Part shown: piece after piece, positions 16,609 to 24,639 of the stretch
Numbering within the stretch: the stretch's first letter is position 1
Layout: each line of letters begins with the position of its first letter
Source of the DNA: Oscillibacter valericigenes Sjm18-20
GTDB lineage: Bacteria > Bacillota > Clostridia > Oscillospirales > Oscillospiraceae
Assembly: GCA_000283575.1 (NCBI GenBank)
Contig: AP012044.1
Location: 1,054,001 to 1,118,000, forward strand
Length of the DNA: 64,000 bases
Reading direction: 5' to 3'
Position numbers and translations under genes: made by a program
The notes under the pieces: generated by a model
What the model saw: the letters and a program-made list of their open reading frames with translations, nothing else
Told to the model about the DNA's origin: nothing
Database searches by the model: none

Positions 16609-17892
16609 TCACCGCTGATACTCAAATTCAAAGCCGTAGAGAGACACGGTGTCGCCGTCCTGAATCCCCATGTCCTCCAACTGCCGGTAGAGCCCGGAAT
16701 CCCGCAGGGTCTTGTCAAAATACATCCGGCTCTCATAGTCGTTCAGGTTCACGTTGCCCATGAGCCGCTGGAGCCACGGGCCGTCCACCACCCAGGTGCC
16801 GTCCTCCAGCCGCTGGATGTCCAGAGATTGAGAATAGTCAATGACCGGCGGTTTCGGAACGTACTCCGGCTCGTATACCGCGATGGGTGGCAGAATGGAG
16901 AGGGTCTCGCTGACCTTGTTCATTAACTGCTCCACGCCCCGGTGCGCCGCGGCGGAGATCTCAAAGAGCGGATAACCCAGCTTTTCCACATGGGTGCGGA
17001 GGCGCTCCAGATTTTCCGGGTCCTGTATGATATCCGTCTTGTTGGCGGCCACGATCTGGGGCCGCTTTTCAAGGGCGGCGCTGTACTGGCTCAGTTCGGA
17101 GTTGATGGCGTCGAAGTCCTCCACCGGGTCCCGTCCCTCGCTTCCGGATACGTCCACCACGTGGATCAGCAGGCGGCAGCGGTCGATGTGCCGCAGAAAA
17201 TCGTGGCCCAGGCCGGCACCCTCGCTGGCCCCCTCGATAATACCGGGAATGTCCGCCAGGACAAAGGACCGGCCCTCTCCCGCATAAACCACGCCCAGAT
17301 TGGGGGAGAGGGTGGTGAAAGGATAGTTGGCAATTTTCGGCTGGGCGCGGGTCACCACGCTTAAAAGTGTGGATTTTCCCACATTGGGAAAGCCTACTAG
17401 ACCCACATCCGCCAAAAGCTTCAACTCCAGCACCACGTCGTGGCTCTGACCGGGGAGTCCGCCCTTGGAGAACCGGGGGACCTGCCGGGTAGGGGTGGCA
17501 AAGTGGGCGTTTCCCCAGCCGCCCCGGCCGCCCTTGCAGAGGACATAGGGCTCCCCGCCGGACATGTCCTGAATGATCTCGTTGCTTTCCGCGTCCCGGA
17601 CCAGAGTGCCCCGGGGAACCTTGATGACCAGATTTTCCCCATCCCGGCCGGATTTGCGGGAGCCCTGTCCGTCCATGCCGCCAGGGGCAGAATATTTTCG
17701 TTTATAGCGGAAATCCATCAGGGTGGAGAGGTTGTCGTCCACCTGCAAAATGACGGAGCCGCCTCTGCCCCCGTCACCGCCATCGGGCCCGCCCGCCGCC
17801 ACGTATTTTTCCCGGTGGAAAGAGACTGCCCCGTTTCCGCCGTTGCCCGCCCGCACGGTAATGCGGGCCTTGTCGATAAAAGAAGATGCCAT
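16609..17892 (-). CDS. obgE: GTPase ObgE/CgtA
   Basis: Essential ribosome-associated GTPase, 427 residues. The N-terminal glycine-rich Obg fold is clear (IDKARITVRAGNGGNGAVSF and several GGDGG/GGRGG turns, residues 1-158). The G domain has GFPNVGKST (P-loop), DIPGIIEGA (G3), and NKTD (G4). The C-terminal OCT domain begins near residue 345 and ends in YGFEFEYQR. The gene closes the rplU-prp-rpmA-obgE order, but an intrinsic terminator lies between rpmA and obgE. The longer C-terminal OCT extension is typical of Firmicute Obg. Confidence 0.97.
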   Translation of the reverse strand: MASSFIDKARITVRAGNGGNGAVSFHREKYVAAGGPDGGDGGRGGSVILQVDDNLSTLMDFRYKRKYSAPGGMDGQGSRKSGRDGENLVIKVPRGTLVRDAESNEIIQDMSGGEPYVLCKGGRGGWGNAHFATPTRQVPRFSKGGLPGQSHDVVLELKLLADVGLVGFPNVGKSTLLSVVTRAQPKIANYPFTTLSPNLGVVYAGEGRSFVLADIPGIIEGASEGAGLGHDFLRHIDRCRLLIHVVDVSGSEGRDPVEDFDAINSELSQYSAALEKRPQIVAANKTDIIQDPENLERLRTHVEKLGYPLFEISAAAHRGVEQLMNKVSETLSILPPIAVYEPEYVPKPPVIDYSQSLDIQRLEDGTWVVDGPWLQRLMGNVNLNDYESRMYFDKTLRDSGLYRQLEDMGIQDGDTVSLYGFEFEYQR

Positions 17893-17993
17893 AGAACGCC
17901 TCGCTTTCTATCCGGCTGGTATGCTCCCCGCGCCCGGCGCGCTCCGGTCGTCGGGAGCAGATCAGCCATGTTTCGTAGTATGCCCCATTCGGG

Positions 17994-18026
17994 AAAAAGG
18001 GCCTCGAACGCTCGCGTTCGAGGCCC
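17994..18026 (-). terminator. Intrinsic terminator between rpmA and obgE
   Basis: On the minus strand GGGCCTCGAACG and CGTTCGAGGCCC (12 perfect pairs, 18026-18015 and 18010-17999) enclose a CGAG loop and run into TTTTTCCC. It should end most rpmA transcripts before obgE, leaving obgE to readthrough or its own promoter. Confidence 0.85.
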
Positions 18027-18041
18027 TCTCATCGTGTTCGG

Positions 18042-18323
18042 TTACTGCGCCTCGTAGACAGAGACCTGTTTGCGGTCCTTGCCGAGATGCTCGAAACGGA
18101 CCACGCCGCTGGCGGTGGCAAACAGCGTGTCGTCGCTGCCCTTGCCCACGTTCACGCCGGGGTGAATATGGGTGCCGCGCTGACGAACCAAAATGTTACC
18201 TGCCAGAACCTCCTGCCCGTCCGCGCGCTTCACGCCCAGACGTTTGGCATTGGAGTCACGGCCGTTTTTGGTGGAGCCGCCGCCCTTTTTGTGGGCGAAA
18301 AACTGCAAACCAATGTTCAGCAT
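18042..18323 (-). CDS. rpmA: 50S ribosomal protein L27
   Basis: Ribosomal large-subunit protein near the peptidyl-transferase centre, 93 residues. It carries the Firmicute N-terminal extension [15 protein letters not shown], which is cleaved after the FF pair by the Prp protease encoded just upstream. Then come [17 protein letters not shown] and the [13 protein letters not shown] core. The start is set at 18323: AAAGGATGG lies at a normal distance, whereas an upstream in-frame ATG (18335) sits on top of that site. The gene lies third in the minus-strand unit rplU-prp-rpmA. Confidence 0.97.
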   Translation of the reverse strand: MLNIGLQFFAHKKGGGSTKNGRDSNAKRLGVKRADGQEVLAGNILVRQRGTHIHPGVNVGKGSDDTLFATASGVVRFEHLGKDRKQVSVYEAQ

Positions 18324-18368
18324 AAGGAAAACCATCCTTTCTTTCAGATTGTTTAGATGGGGAGGAGA

Positions 18369-18698
18369 TCAGCCCTCCAAAACCTCGATGTTTTCGGGAT
18401 ACTCGTCGTGAAGCTGGACGAAATAGACCATCAGGCCCGTCAGAAGCGACTGACAGCAACTCTCCACTGCAGTGGACAGTCCACCGGGGAGACGAAAGCT
18501 GAGTTTCGCGTTCCTCTCGTCTGCTTTCACGGAAGCCGCAAGGCCCAGCACATCGTTTACTGTGGCGTCTACCAGGCGAACGGCGCTGGTGACAGCGGCA
18601 CAGACGATATCTGACCCGGCTTCGGCATACCCGCTGTGTCCCAGAGCGTCAAACCCGCAGATGCGGTCGCCCTCCATATGGAACGTAACGGTGGTCAT
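18369..18698 (-). CDS. prp: Ribosomal-processing cysteine protease Prp
   Basis: Cysteine protease that removes the N-terminal peptide of L27 in Firmicutes, 109 residues. The catalytic pair is H21 in GHSGYAEAG and C33 in DIVCAAVTS, as in the characterised staphylococcal enzyme. It sits between rplU (3 bases upstream) and rpmA, the standard order. The paired presence of Prp and an L27 with a QFF cleavage motif makes the assignment secure. Confidence 0.95.
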   Translation of the reverse strand: MTTVTFHMEGDRICGFDALGHSGYAEAGSDIVCAAVTSAVRLVDATVNDVLGLAASVKADERNAKLSFRLPGGLSTAVESCCQSLLTGLMVYFVQLHDEYPENIEVLEG

Positions 18699-18701
18699 AC
18701 C

Positions 18702-19013
18702 TTAGACGGAGATCTTACCGATCTCGACCTTGGTGTAGGGCTGACGATGGCCCTGACGCTTACGGTACCCCTTCTTGGCGTTGTACTTGAAGATACGGAT
18801 CTTCTTACCCTTGCCGTTCTTGACGATCTTGGCCTCCACGGAAGCATCCGCCACAACGGGAGCGCCGAAGGTGGCCTTTTCACCGTCCAGAATCGCCAGA
18901 ACCTGATCGAACTTCACGGTTTCGCCGGCCTCGTTGTCCAGCTTTTCGATGAAGACCACGTCGCCCTCTGCGACCTTGTACTGCTTGCCGCCTGTCTCAA
19001 TAATTGCGTGCAT
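18702..19013 (-). CDS. rplU: 50S ribosomal protein L21
   Basis: Ribosomal large-subunit protein, 103 residues, starting [18 protein letters not shown] and ending with the [17 protein letters not shown] signature. ATG 19013 has GAAGGAG at a good distance; an upstream in-frame extension to 19085 is leader RNA. The leader from the promoter at 19098-19126 is about 75 bases long, contains paired GGGC/GCCC blocks and may hold the L21 autoregulatory element known in Firmicutes, which I could not confirm. Confidence 0.97.
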   Translation of the reverse strand: MHAIIETGGKQYKVAEGDVVFIEKLDNEAGETVKFDQVLAILDGEKATFGAPVVADASVEAKIVKNGKGKKIRIFKYNAKKGYRKRQGHRQPYTKVEIGKISV

Positions 19014-19097
19014 ATGTTTCAACTCCTTCAATACGGGCTCGCTGTCGGGGGCGGCATCCAAAAGGACACACTTCTGCCCATTCAAAGCGGCTTATTA

Positions 19098-19126
19098 AGT
19101 ATAACGGCCAAAACACGGCTTGTCAA
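19098..19126 (-). promoter_or_regulatory. Promoter of rplU-prp-rpmA
   Basis: Reading the minus strand, TTGACA (19126-19121) and TATACT (19103-19098) are separated by 17 bases, close to full consensus. Transcription would start near 19091. Confidence 0.85.
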
Positions 19127-19221
19127 GCAAATTTGACCGTTTTTCGCACATTTTTTCAATTGGCTGTCCGCGGGTAAGGGCTGGAAATTAACTTTGCATA
19201 AGACAATGGGATAAACATGGT

Positions 19222-19632
19222 TTATTTTCCGCTGACTGGATACCTTGTATACATGTGCAATCGAACAAGCGGGAGAAATGCGGCAATCACAAATACAGCA
19301 ATTTGAGCCAAAAGTATAAAATCTGTGTCAAACTCTATGACCAGAGAGGCCAACTTCCCTATGGGCCAGATGGCGGCAGGAATCAAAAAAATATATCCCA
19401 TCTGCCGACTCCATTTTAATCGCTGTTCCTCGGAGACATACGATTCTTTCCATTTCTTTACGTCACCCTGACAGGTAAAGAAGAATGTACTCATTAGAAC
19501 TGTAAGAGCTACCATGGACAAATTTAGCGACCAAAGCGGAAAATCAATATCGAAAAAAATCTTTAGGAAGTTTAAACCATACGGGAAAATAATGAATGCG
19601 ATTAGAATAATCGTTGGCAGTCTCTTTTTCAT
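19222..19632 (-). CDS. Small integral membrane protein, unknown function
   Basis: A 136-residue protein with four predicted membrane helices (about residues 7-27, 34-53, 80-97 and 102-122), separated by a charged cytoplasmic segment VKKWKESYVSEEQRLKWSRQ. ATG 19632 follows GAGAGGGG. I do not recognise a family. Base composition is clearly more AT-rich than the flanking genes, suggesting different ancestry. It lies between rplU and the nucleosidase gene, with no evidence of functional linkage to either. Confidence 0.7.
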   Translation of the reverse strand: MKKRLPTIILIAFIIFPYGLNFLKIFFDIDFPLWSLNLSMVALTVLMSTFFFTCQGDVKKWKESYVSEEQRLKWSRQMGYIFLIPAAIWPIGKLASLVIEFDTDFILLAQIAVFVIAAFLPLVRLHMYTRYPVSGK

Positions 19633-19692
19633 GTATTTCCCCTCTCAGAAAGCTTGATCAGTCAAGTATTCGTTTCTTCGCAATATTTTCCT

Positions 19693-20376
19693 TTATTTTA
19701 GCGCAGACAATGCCTGAGCCAAAGGAAGAACGATTTTTCCCAAGCCTTCTATCGCCTGAGCAAAATTAAAATACTCCTCCTGCTGCCTGTCGGAAAACAG
19801 ATGGTCGGACACGGATTTCAGCGCAACAAATTTGACGCCGTTCCGAAGGCACGTCTGCGCCACGGCGCAGGCCTCCATTTCCACCACAAGCGGGTGAAAG
19901 GTGTCCACGATCCACTGGGCGCGACGGCCCTTTACGGCGAACCAGTCCCCGGTGGCTATCCGGCCCTTCACGGCCTCCGCGCCCTGCCTTTTGAGAAGCT
20001 CCAGACAGGTGTCCGGCTCCCACGCGGGGAATTCCGTTACATTCACCGTGGATACAAGTCCGACGGGGTCCCCCACGGCGGTGGTGTCCACGTCGTGCTG
20101 TACCAGCGTGTCCGCCAGAACCAGGGACCCGGTAGAAAGGTCCGTGCAGCAGCCGGCCACGCCCGCGTTTAAAATGAGCTCCGCGCCGAAACGGCGGCAG
20201 AGAATTTCGGCGGTGATGGCGGCATTGACCTTCCCCACGCCGCCCGCGCAGGCAAGAATTCCCGGAGCGGCCTCAAAAAACGGGACGCCGGAAACGGTTT
20301 CAAAGGCCGGAAGGTCCTTGGCCCCCGGCAGCGCGTGAAATTCAAAGGGCATGGCAAATTGCAGGGCGACTTTCAT
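19693..20376 (-). CDS. mtnN: 5'-methylthioadenosine/S-adenosylhomocysteine nucleosidase-type protein
   Basis: Nucleoside phosphorylase/hydrolase superfamily member, 227 residues, predicted to cleave the glycosidic bond of methylthioadenosine, S-adenosylhomocysteine or a related nucleoside. Features are the GGVGKVNAA and LILNAGVAG segments, the ribose-binding VVEMEACAVAQ motif, and KSVSDHLF with the catalytic Asp. ATG 20376 follows AGGAGGAAT; a longer frame to 20472 is rejected. The start MKVALQFAMPFEFHAL differs from the usual MKIGIIGAMEEE of MtnN, so a related activity such as futalosine hydrolase remains possible. Confidence 0.8.
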   Translation of the reverse strand: MKVALQFAMPFEFHALPGAKDLPAFETVSGVPFFEAAPGILACAGGVGKVNAAITAEILCRRFGAELILNAGVAGCCTDLSTGSLVLADTLVQHDVDTTAVGDPVGLVSTVNVTEFPAWEPDTCLELLKRQGAEAVKGRIATGDWFAVKGRRAQWIVDTFHPLVVEMEACAVAQTCLRNGVKFVALKSVSDHLFSDRQQEEYFNFAQAIEGLGKIVLPLAQALSALK

Positions 20377-20604
20377 GAGATTCCTCCTGTTATGAATACG
20401 GCGGGCGGCATATTCAGCGGTGGGACTGTCCTGCCGCTGGGAATGGGCGGCCCGCGCGCGTCTGGCGGTCAAGCTACCTAGTCGATAAGTAATGATCCCA
20501 TTGTAGCACAGCGTACCTTCCTGAGCAACGGGAAAAACCCTGGATGGGTGTTTTTACAAAAAGCAGCCCGGCAAAACTGATTGATGCAAAACGATTGCTT
20601 TTTT

Positions 20605-20632
20605 ACAGAGCGCTAACTACAGAGCGCTAACT
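20605..20632. repeat. Tandem 14-bp direct repeat
   Basis: ACAGAGCGCTAACT occurs twice head to tail (20605-20618 and 20619-20632), each with the palindromic core AGCGCT. It lies in AT-rich intergenic DNA upstream of the GNAT gene; its role is unknown. Confidence 0.7.
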
Positions 20633-20772
20633 ATAATAAAAATTGATTGATATTTAGAGAAGCCGAAATTTTGATACGTGACTACCGCAGTGCCGCTGAA
20701 CAGACGCTTCTTGGCGGATGGGGACATCTGCAAGGCGACACTTGAAATTAAGCAACAGAAAGAAGATGGCAT

Positions 20773-21222
20773 ATGGCTATGATAAAAATTATGGAAATCG
20801 GCACGGACAGTAGGGAAGAGGCTTTAAATCTTGTCTGGAAAACGTTCCGGCAGTATGAGGCGCCGGATTACTCCGCAGAGGGCGTGGAGACATTTTACCA
20901 GTCCGCAATCGCGAATGAGGCTTATTTGAAAAGCATCCAGATCTATGGCGCCTATGACGGGGATACCCTCCTTGGCGTGATCGCCACAAGGAACGGCGGG
21001 AATCATATTGCTTTGTTTTTTGTGGACGGCGCACATCATAGACAGGGAATCGGAAAAGCGCTGTTTCAGACCGTGGTGGAAAACAGCGCCTCAGATGAAA
21101 TTACGGTCAACTCGTCTCCGTATGCCGTTGAGGTCTATCATCGTCTGGGATTTGCTGATACCGCACCCGAGCAGATAACAGGCGGCATGAGGTATACGCC
21201 GATGATATACCGGAAGCGGTAA
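20773..21222 (+). CDS. GNAT-family N-acetyltransferase
   Basis: Acetyl-CoA dependent acetyltransferase, 149 residues. The GNAT core is visible: a beta strand IALFFVDGAHHRQGIGKALF containing the R/Q-x-x-G-x-G/A acetyl-CoA loop (residues 77-96), then SSPYAVEVYHRLGF, the usual second signature. The substrate is unknown. ATG 20773 is preceded by AAAGAAGA; an in-frame ATG two codons later is also possible. It lies next to another acetyltransferase gene on the same strand, about 160 bases downstream, but the two need not form an operon. Confidence 0.85.
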   Translation: MAMIKIMEIGTDSREEALNLVWKTFRQYEAPDYSAEGVETFYQSAIANEAYLKSIQIYGAYDGDTLLGVIATRNGGNHIALFFVDGAHHRQGIGKALFQTVVENSASDEITVNSSPYAVEVYHRLGFADTAPEQITGGMRYTPMIYRKR

Positions 21223-21383
21223 AACGGCCTGCGGCTGAGTCTTTGTACGAAGGTTTAAACATTTTCGCTCAGTATGCCGGAGGCGGCTTCCGTATTTGTA
21301 GAAAGAAAGGATGGTTTTGGTGAAGCGCTGCATTGCATTTGCCGAAATAATCAACTAAAAAAACGATCTTTGGAGGAATTTTA

Positions 21384-22016
21384 ATGACTATTTCGGAAAA
21401 TAAAATTTACCCGCGGACAAACGATTGCCAAACGGTCTACCTGAAAAACGTGATTACCGCTCCCGGCATTGAGGTCGGCGATTATACTATCTATAACGAT
21501 TTTGTAAATGACCCCACCGGGTTCCAGAAAAACAATGTGCTGTACCACTACCCGGTCAATCACGATAGGTTGCTGATCGGCAGGTTCTGTTCCATTGCCT
21601 GCGGCGCAAAGTTTTTGTTCAACAGTGCCAACCATACGATGCACTCGCTATCTACCTACACGTTCCCTATCTTTTTTGAGGAGTGGGACCTGGATATAAA
21701 AAATGTCGCCGCTGCATGGGACAATAAGGGCGATATTGTCATCGGAAACGACGTTTGGATTGGCTATGAGGCGGTTATTATGGCGGGCGTGACAATTGGG
21801 GACGGGGCAATCATCGGTACCCGTGCCGTGGTCACAAAGGATGTGCCGCCCTATACCATCGTGGGTGATATTCCGGCAAAGCCCATTCGCAAACGGTTTG
21901 ACGACGAGACGATTTCCACATTGCTCCGACTAAAATGGTGGGACTGGCCAAAGAAAAAAATCGCCGCAAATCTCGATTCGATCCAGTCGGGCCGGTTGGA
22001 CGCGCTGAACCTGTAA
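21384..22016 (+). CDS. Vat-like hexapeptide (xenobiotic) O-acetyltransferase
   Basis: Left-handed beta-helix acetyltransferase, 210 residues, of the family that includes streptogramin A acetyltransferases (Vat) and CatB. Recognisable Vat-type blocks in order: YHYPVNHDRLLIGRFCSI (about 53-70), NSANHTMHSLSTYTFP with the catalytic His (about 79-94), GDIVIGNDVWIGYEAVIMAG, and KWWDWPKKKI near the C-terminus. A good AGGAAT-type site precedes ATG 21384. The similarity to characterised VatD, recalled from memory, runs over the whole length; whether it acts on an antibiotic or another hydroxyl substrate cannot be told. It lies in a region rich in decayed genes, consistent with acquisition. Confidence 0.88.
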   Translation: MTISENKIYPRTNDCQTVYLKNVITAPGIEVGDYTIYNDFVNDPTGFQKNNVLYHYPVNHDRLLIGRFCSIACGAKFLFNSANHTMHSLSTYTFPIFFEEWDLDIKNVAAAWDNKGDIVIGNDVWIGYEAVIMAGVTIGDGAIIGTRAVVTKDVPPYTIVGDIPAKPIRKRFDDETISTLLRLKWWDWPKKKIAANLDSIQSGRLDALNL

Positions 22017-22025
22017 AGAGGCGAT

Positions 22026-22070
22026 CGTCAGGAAGTGACCGCTCGGGCGTATTAGCCTGCTTTCCTGACG
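22026..22070. repeat. Inverted repeat at the junction between the vat-like gene and the truncated regulator
   Basis: CGTCAGGAA (22026-22034) is the exact reverse complement of TTCCTGACG (22062-22070). No T-run follows, so terminator function is weak. The right arm abuts the point where the regulator frame begins, so the repeat may mark a rearrangement boundary. Confidence 0.55.
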
Positions 22071-22076
22071 GCGGCG

Positions 22077-23069
22077 GTGAATAAGAGGGAAAAGGGCGCG
22101 ACCTGCCCCGACCTTGGGCTTTTACCCGCATTGGCGCGGCTTTTAAAGACCGCCCCAAACACGCTGCTTTGCTTTGAGGAGAGCCTGACAAAGAAGGAGA
22201 TCGCCCGTCTTTTGAACGAAGCCCCGGAGAAAATTCAAAAGGACAGGTATGTGCAGGGTTTCGCATGGATAATGGAAGAGACGCGGGAATACCCAAACTG
22301 TGCCGAGCTGCTGCACTCTGGCGCCATGCTACTGGACGGAACGCTGTTGATGGCAAATCTCCCGGCGAAAGAAAAAGCGGATTACACGGGACAAATTACC
22401 GTTCTCTATGAGCGGGTGGCGTGGTGCGATAACTCTGCACTGGCGGACAGAACCCGGTATATGCTGGTGTCCAGACTGTTCCGTGAGGGCAAATATGACG
22501 AGGCACAGGCGCTGCTGGACCGGTTGCCGGAGCGGGATATGCCGGATAAACGCACTTTTAAGGCGCAGCTTTTAGCCAAACAGGGCAAGCCCGCCGAGGC
22601 TGTGGAGATTCTGGAGCGGAAGGCGTTCTCTAATTTACAGGAAAACCTTGTCACGCTGGCTCAGCTCGTGCGGTACGAGCTCGAAGCGGGCGCCGAGGAG
22701 ACCGCACTGCGGCTCGCGCAGGCGTCGCATACGGAGTGCGAGGCGTTTGGCCTGTGGCGGTACAGCGCGTATCTTGTATCCATGCAGGTTGCAGTGGCGC
22801 GTAAAGACATTTCGGCCACCCTGGCGGCGCTCTCCAAAATGCTGGAGGCGGTGCTTCCTCCATGGGATGCGGGCGAGTCCCCGCTTTGCAGCCGATTCCA
22901 AAAAACGGATACTCCAAAGATAACCTCGACCGACCTTGCGAAAACAATGATGTTGCCGTTGTTGGTTGAGTTGGAGCGTAACCCGGACTATGATTTTTTA
23001 CGCGGCGAGCCGGAGTTCAAAAAGCTGATACAGGAATACCGAGAAAGGTGCGTTGGTGCCAAAGCATGA
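22077..23069 (+). pseudogene. XRE-family regulator with TPR-like C-terminus, N-terminally truncated
   Basis: The frame starts within the end of an XRE helix-turn-helix: GTG 22077 gives VNKREKGATCPDLGLLPALA, which matches the usual VSKWEKG-x-CPDxxLLPALA segment that follows the recognition helix. The first 35-40 residues of the HTH are absent; an in-frame TAG lies a few codons upstream. The remaining 330 residues are intact and contain helical TPR-like repeats (for example REGKYDEAQALLDRLPERD and LAKQGKPAEAVEILERK). Without the first helices DNA binding is unlikely, so I call it a pseudogene, although a GTG-initiated TPR-only protein could still be made. Confidence 0.7.
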
Positions 23070-23229
23070 GAGATGCCGCCACTGCCTGTGTGCACAGGGA
23101 GCGACTGGTAGCTTTCGGCAGCCTTACAAAAAGAACCGTGGGGCGTTTGCGCCCTGCGGTTCACAATCTGTCGTAAAAATCCGGCATATGCTGGGCTCTT
23201 TCTATGTTATTGTGTAGAATAAGAACAGG

Positions 23230-23310
23230 CGATGCAGCGTGGATCCGGTGGTACTGGTCACAATGGGCGTCATCCGGCAGTTGTATGGGTTGCTTTCTCG
23301 TGCCGGGCAG
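23230..23310 (+). mobile_element. Possible transposase remnant (IS1182-like N-terminal segment)
   Basis: Translation from about 23238 gives VDPVVLVTMGVIRQLYGLLS, resembling the DPVVLxKMxLIxxLYG segment near the start of IS1182/IS4-type transposases. Nothing else of a transposase follows, and stop codons interrupt all frames soon after. The rest of 23070-23580 shows no gene. Confidence 0.35.
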
Positions 23311-23579
23311 GGAAAGAAATAAGCGGCAGCATCAATTACCCTATGTTGTTGTACACAATTGCACGGCTTGGCCCAGGAGATAAACTAGGTGAAGCTCAAG
23401 CTTGCTGCCGTGAACCTAAAAAGGCTGCCCAAATGGAAGTGGAGAGGAGTTCTTCCGGCTTGCTGTTGTTTTTCACCCGCAATATAATCAAAACCCGGTC
23501 TGCGCGTCAAGCACAGACCGGGTTTCTCGAAAGACTGAGAGCTGTCTTATGGCAACTCCTTTTAATAAATAGGTATAAC

Positions 23580-24270
23580 TTACAGTATCCAGCGTTTCCA
23601 GCTCACCGGGCTTGGGACCAAGCTGCTCGCCGTTCACAGGATTGACGCCGTTATGCATTACCAGCTCCAAGCATATTCACATAACCCACGGTGGGACGAC
23701 CATCGGAGCATTCAGCCACGCCGGGCTTTGTCGGCAGCCATCTTCTTGGCCAACTCACTGTAACGGGTGGCAAAAGCCTCTGCGGCGTCGATATCCATAA
23801 TGGCGGCGTTCCAGAAATCGGCCTGTTCCTGTTTTTCCTTGCAGTCGACCATGGTCTCAGCCAGCTTTTCCTGGCAGAGAGCCTTATAATGATTCAGACC
23901 AAGCTTCAGCAGATTGAAATAATAGGGCAGAACATGACCGGTGGAGCAATCGCGGTTGCCGACTGTCAAGACGCTGCTTTCCTCTGCACGCTAAACGTTC
24001 TGAGGAAGCGCATCCTCTACAATTTTATCAAAACTTTTCCCCTTCCACTGAGGAAGGACTTCCAGAAGTGTGGCACGGTCTTCGGCAGACAACTTTAGGG
24101 GATCGCTTTTCTGAGTGGGAAAATCATCGATTTCGTCAATGATCCATTCTGATGTAAATTCAGGGAAAACGGGTACACTGCGCGTCAAACAGCCAGTAGC
24201 CCACCACCAACTCGCCATCTTGAATGAAGAAGGTCATGTTTCTCAAGATATGAGAAAGCATATAGGCTTT
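23580..24270 (-). pseudogene. Glycyl radical enzyme (pyruvate formate-lyase/diol-dehydratase family), decayed remnant
   Basis: Pieces of a CutC/diol-dehydratase-like glycyl radical enzyme appear in order on the minus strand. Near 24245: RNMTFFIQDGELVVG; then VFPEFTSEWIIDEIDDFPT and VLPQWKGKSFDKIVEDALP (24180-23995); an in-frame stop; VLTVGNRDCSTGHVLP (from about 23985) down to RYSELAKKMAADKA (about 23720). The next segment, ECSDGRPTVGYVNML and, after a +1 shift, ELVMHNGVNPVNGEQLGPK (about 23700-23600), belongs hundreds of residues later in an intact enzyme. The active-site Cys and Gly-radical regions are therefore lost. At least two frameshifts, one stop and one large internal deletion are visible. 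Confidence 0.75.
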
Positions 24271-24289
24271 CTGTAAAACAGGCGGTTCA

Positions 24290-24629
24290 GGATTGTCCAC
24301 AGCGCGTTTTTGGCGTGGCGGTAAACGTCCTGCTTGGGGATACCGGCGTTGAACACCACTATGTCGGACACGGGGGAGGACTTGTCACCAAAGTTGGCAC
24401 CGCACACAATGATGGACTTCACCATGGATTTCTGCGAGTCGGCGTAGGGAATGTGGAGCACCGCTACGCCGTATATTATCACGCCCATAATGGGGATATG
24501 CGCGTCCAAGCCAAGGCCTAAAATGCCCACTATGATGACGGCGACGCAGAGAAGGAACGCCACAAGGGACTGGCCGAAAGTCCCATTCCGTGCCTGCTTG
24601 TGGATAGCCTTAGTTTGATCTTTTTTCAT
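24290..24629 (-). pseudogene. NhaC-type Na+/H+ antiporter, internally deleted and truncated
   Basis: The frame starting at ATG 24629 encodes KKDQTKAIHKQ, a first membrane helix SLVAFLLCVAVIIVGILGLG and HIPIMGVIIYGVAVLHI, then jumps to IIVCGANFGDKSSPVSDIVV and IPKQDVYRHAKNALWTI. GDKSSPVSD matches the GDKMSPLSD motif of NhaC antiporters, but about 70-80 residues normally between the two parts are missing and everything after the motif is gone. The frame then runs into glycyl-radical-enzyme sequence near 24290. The fusion point suggests deletion between two neighbouring genes. Confidence 0.65.
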
Positions 24630-24639
24630 ATTCTTGACC

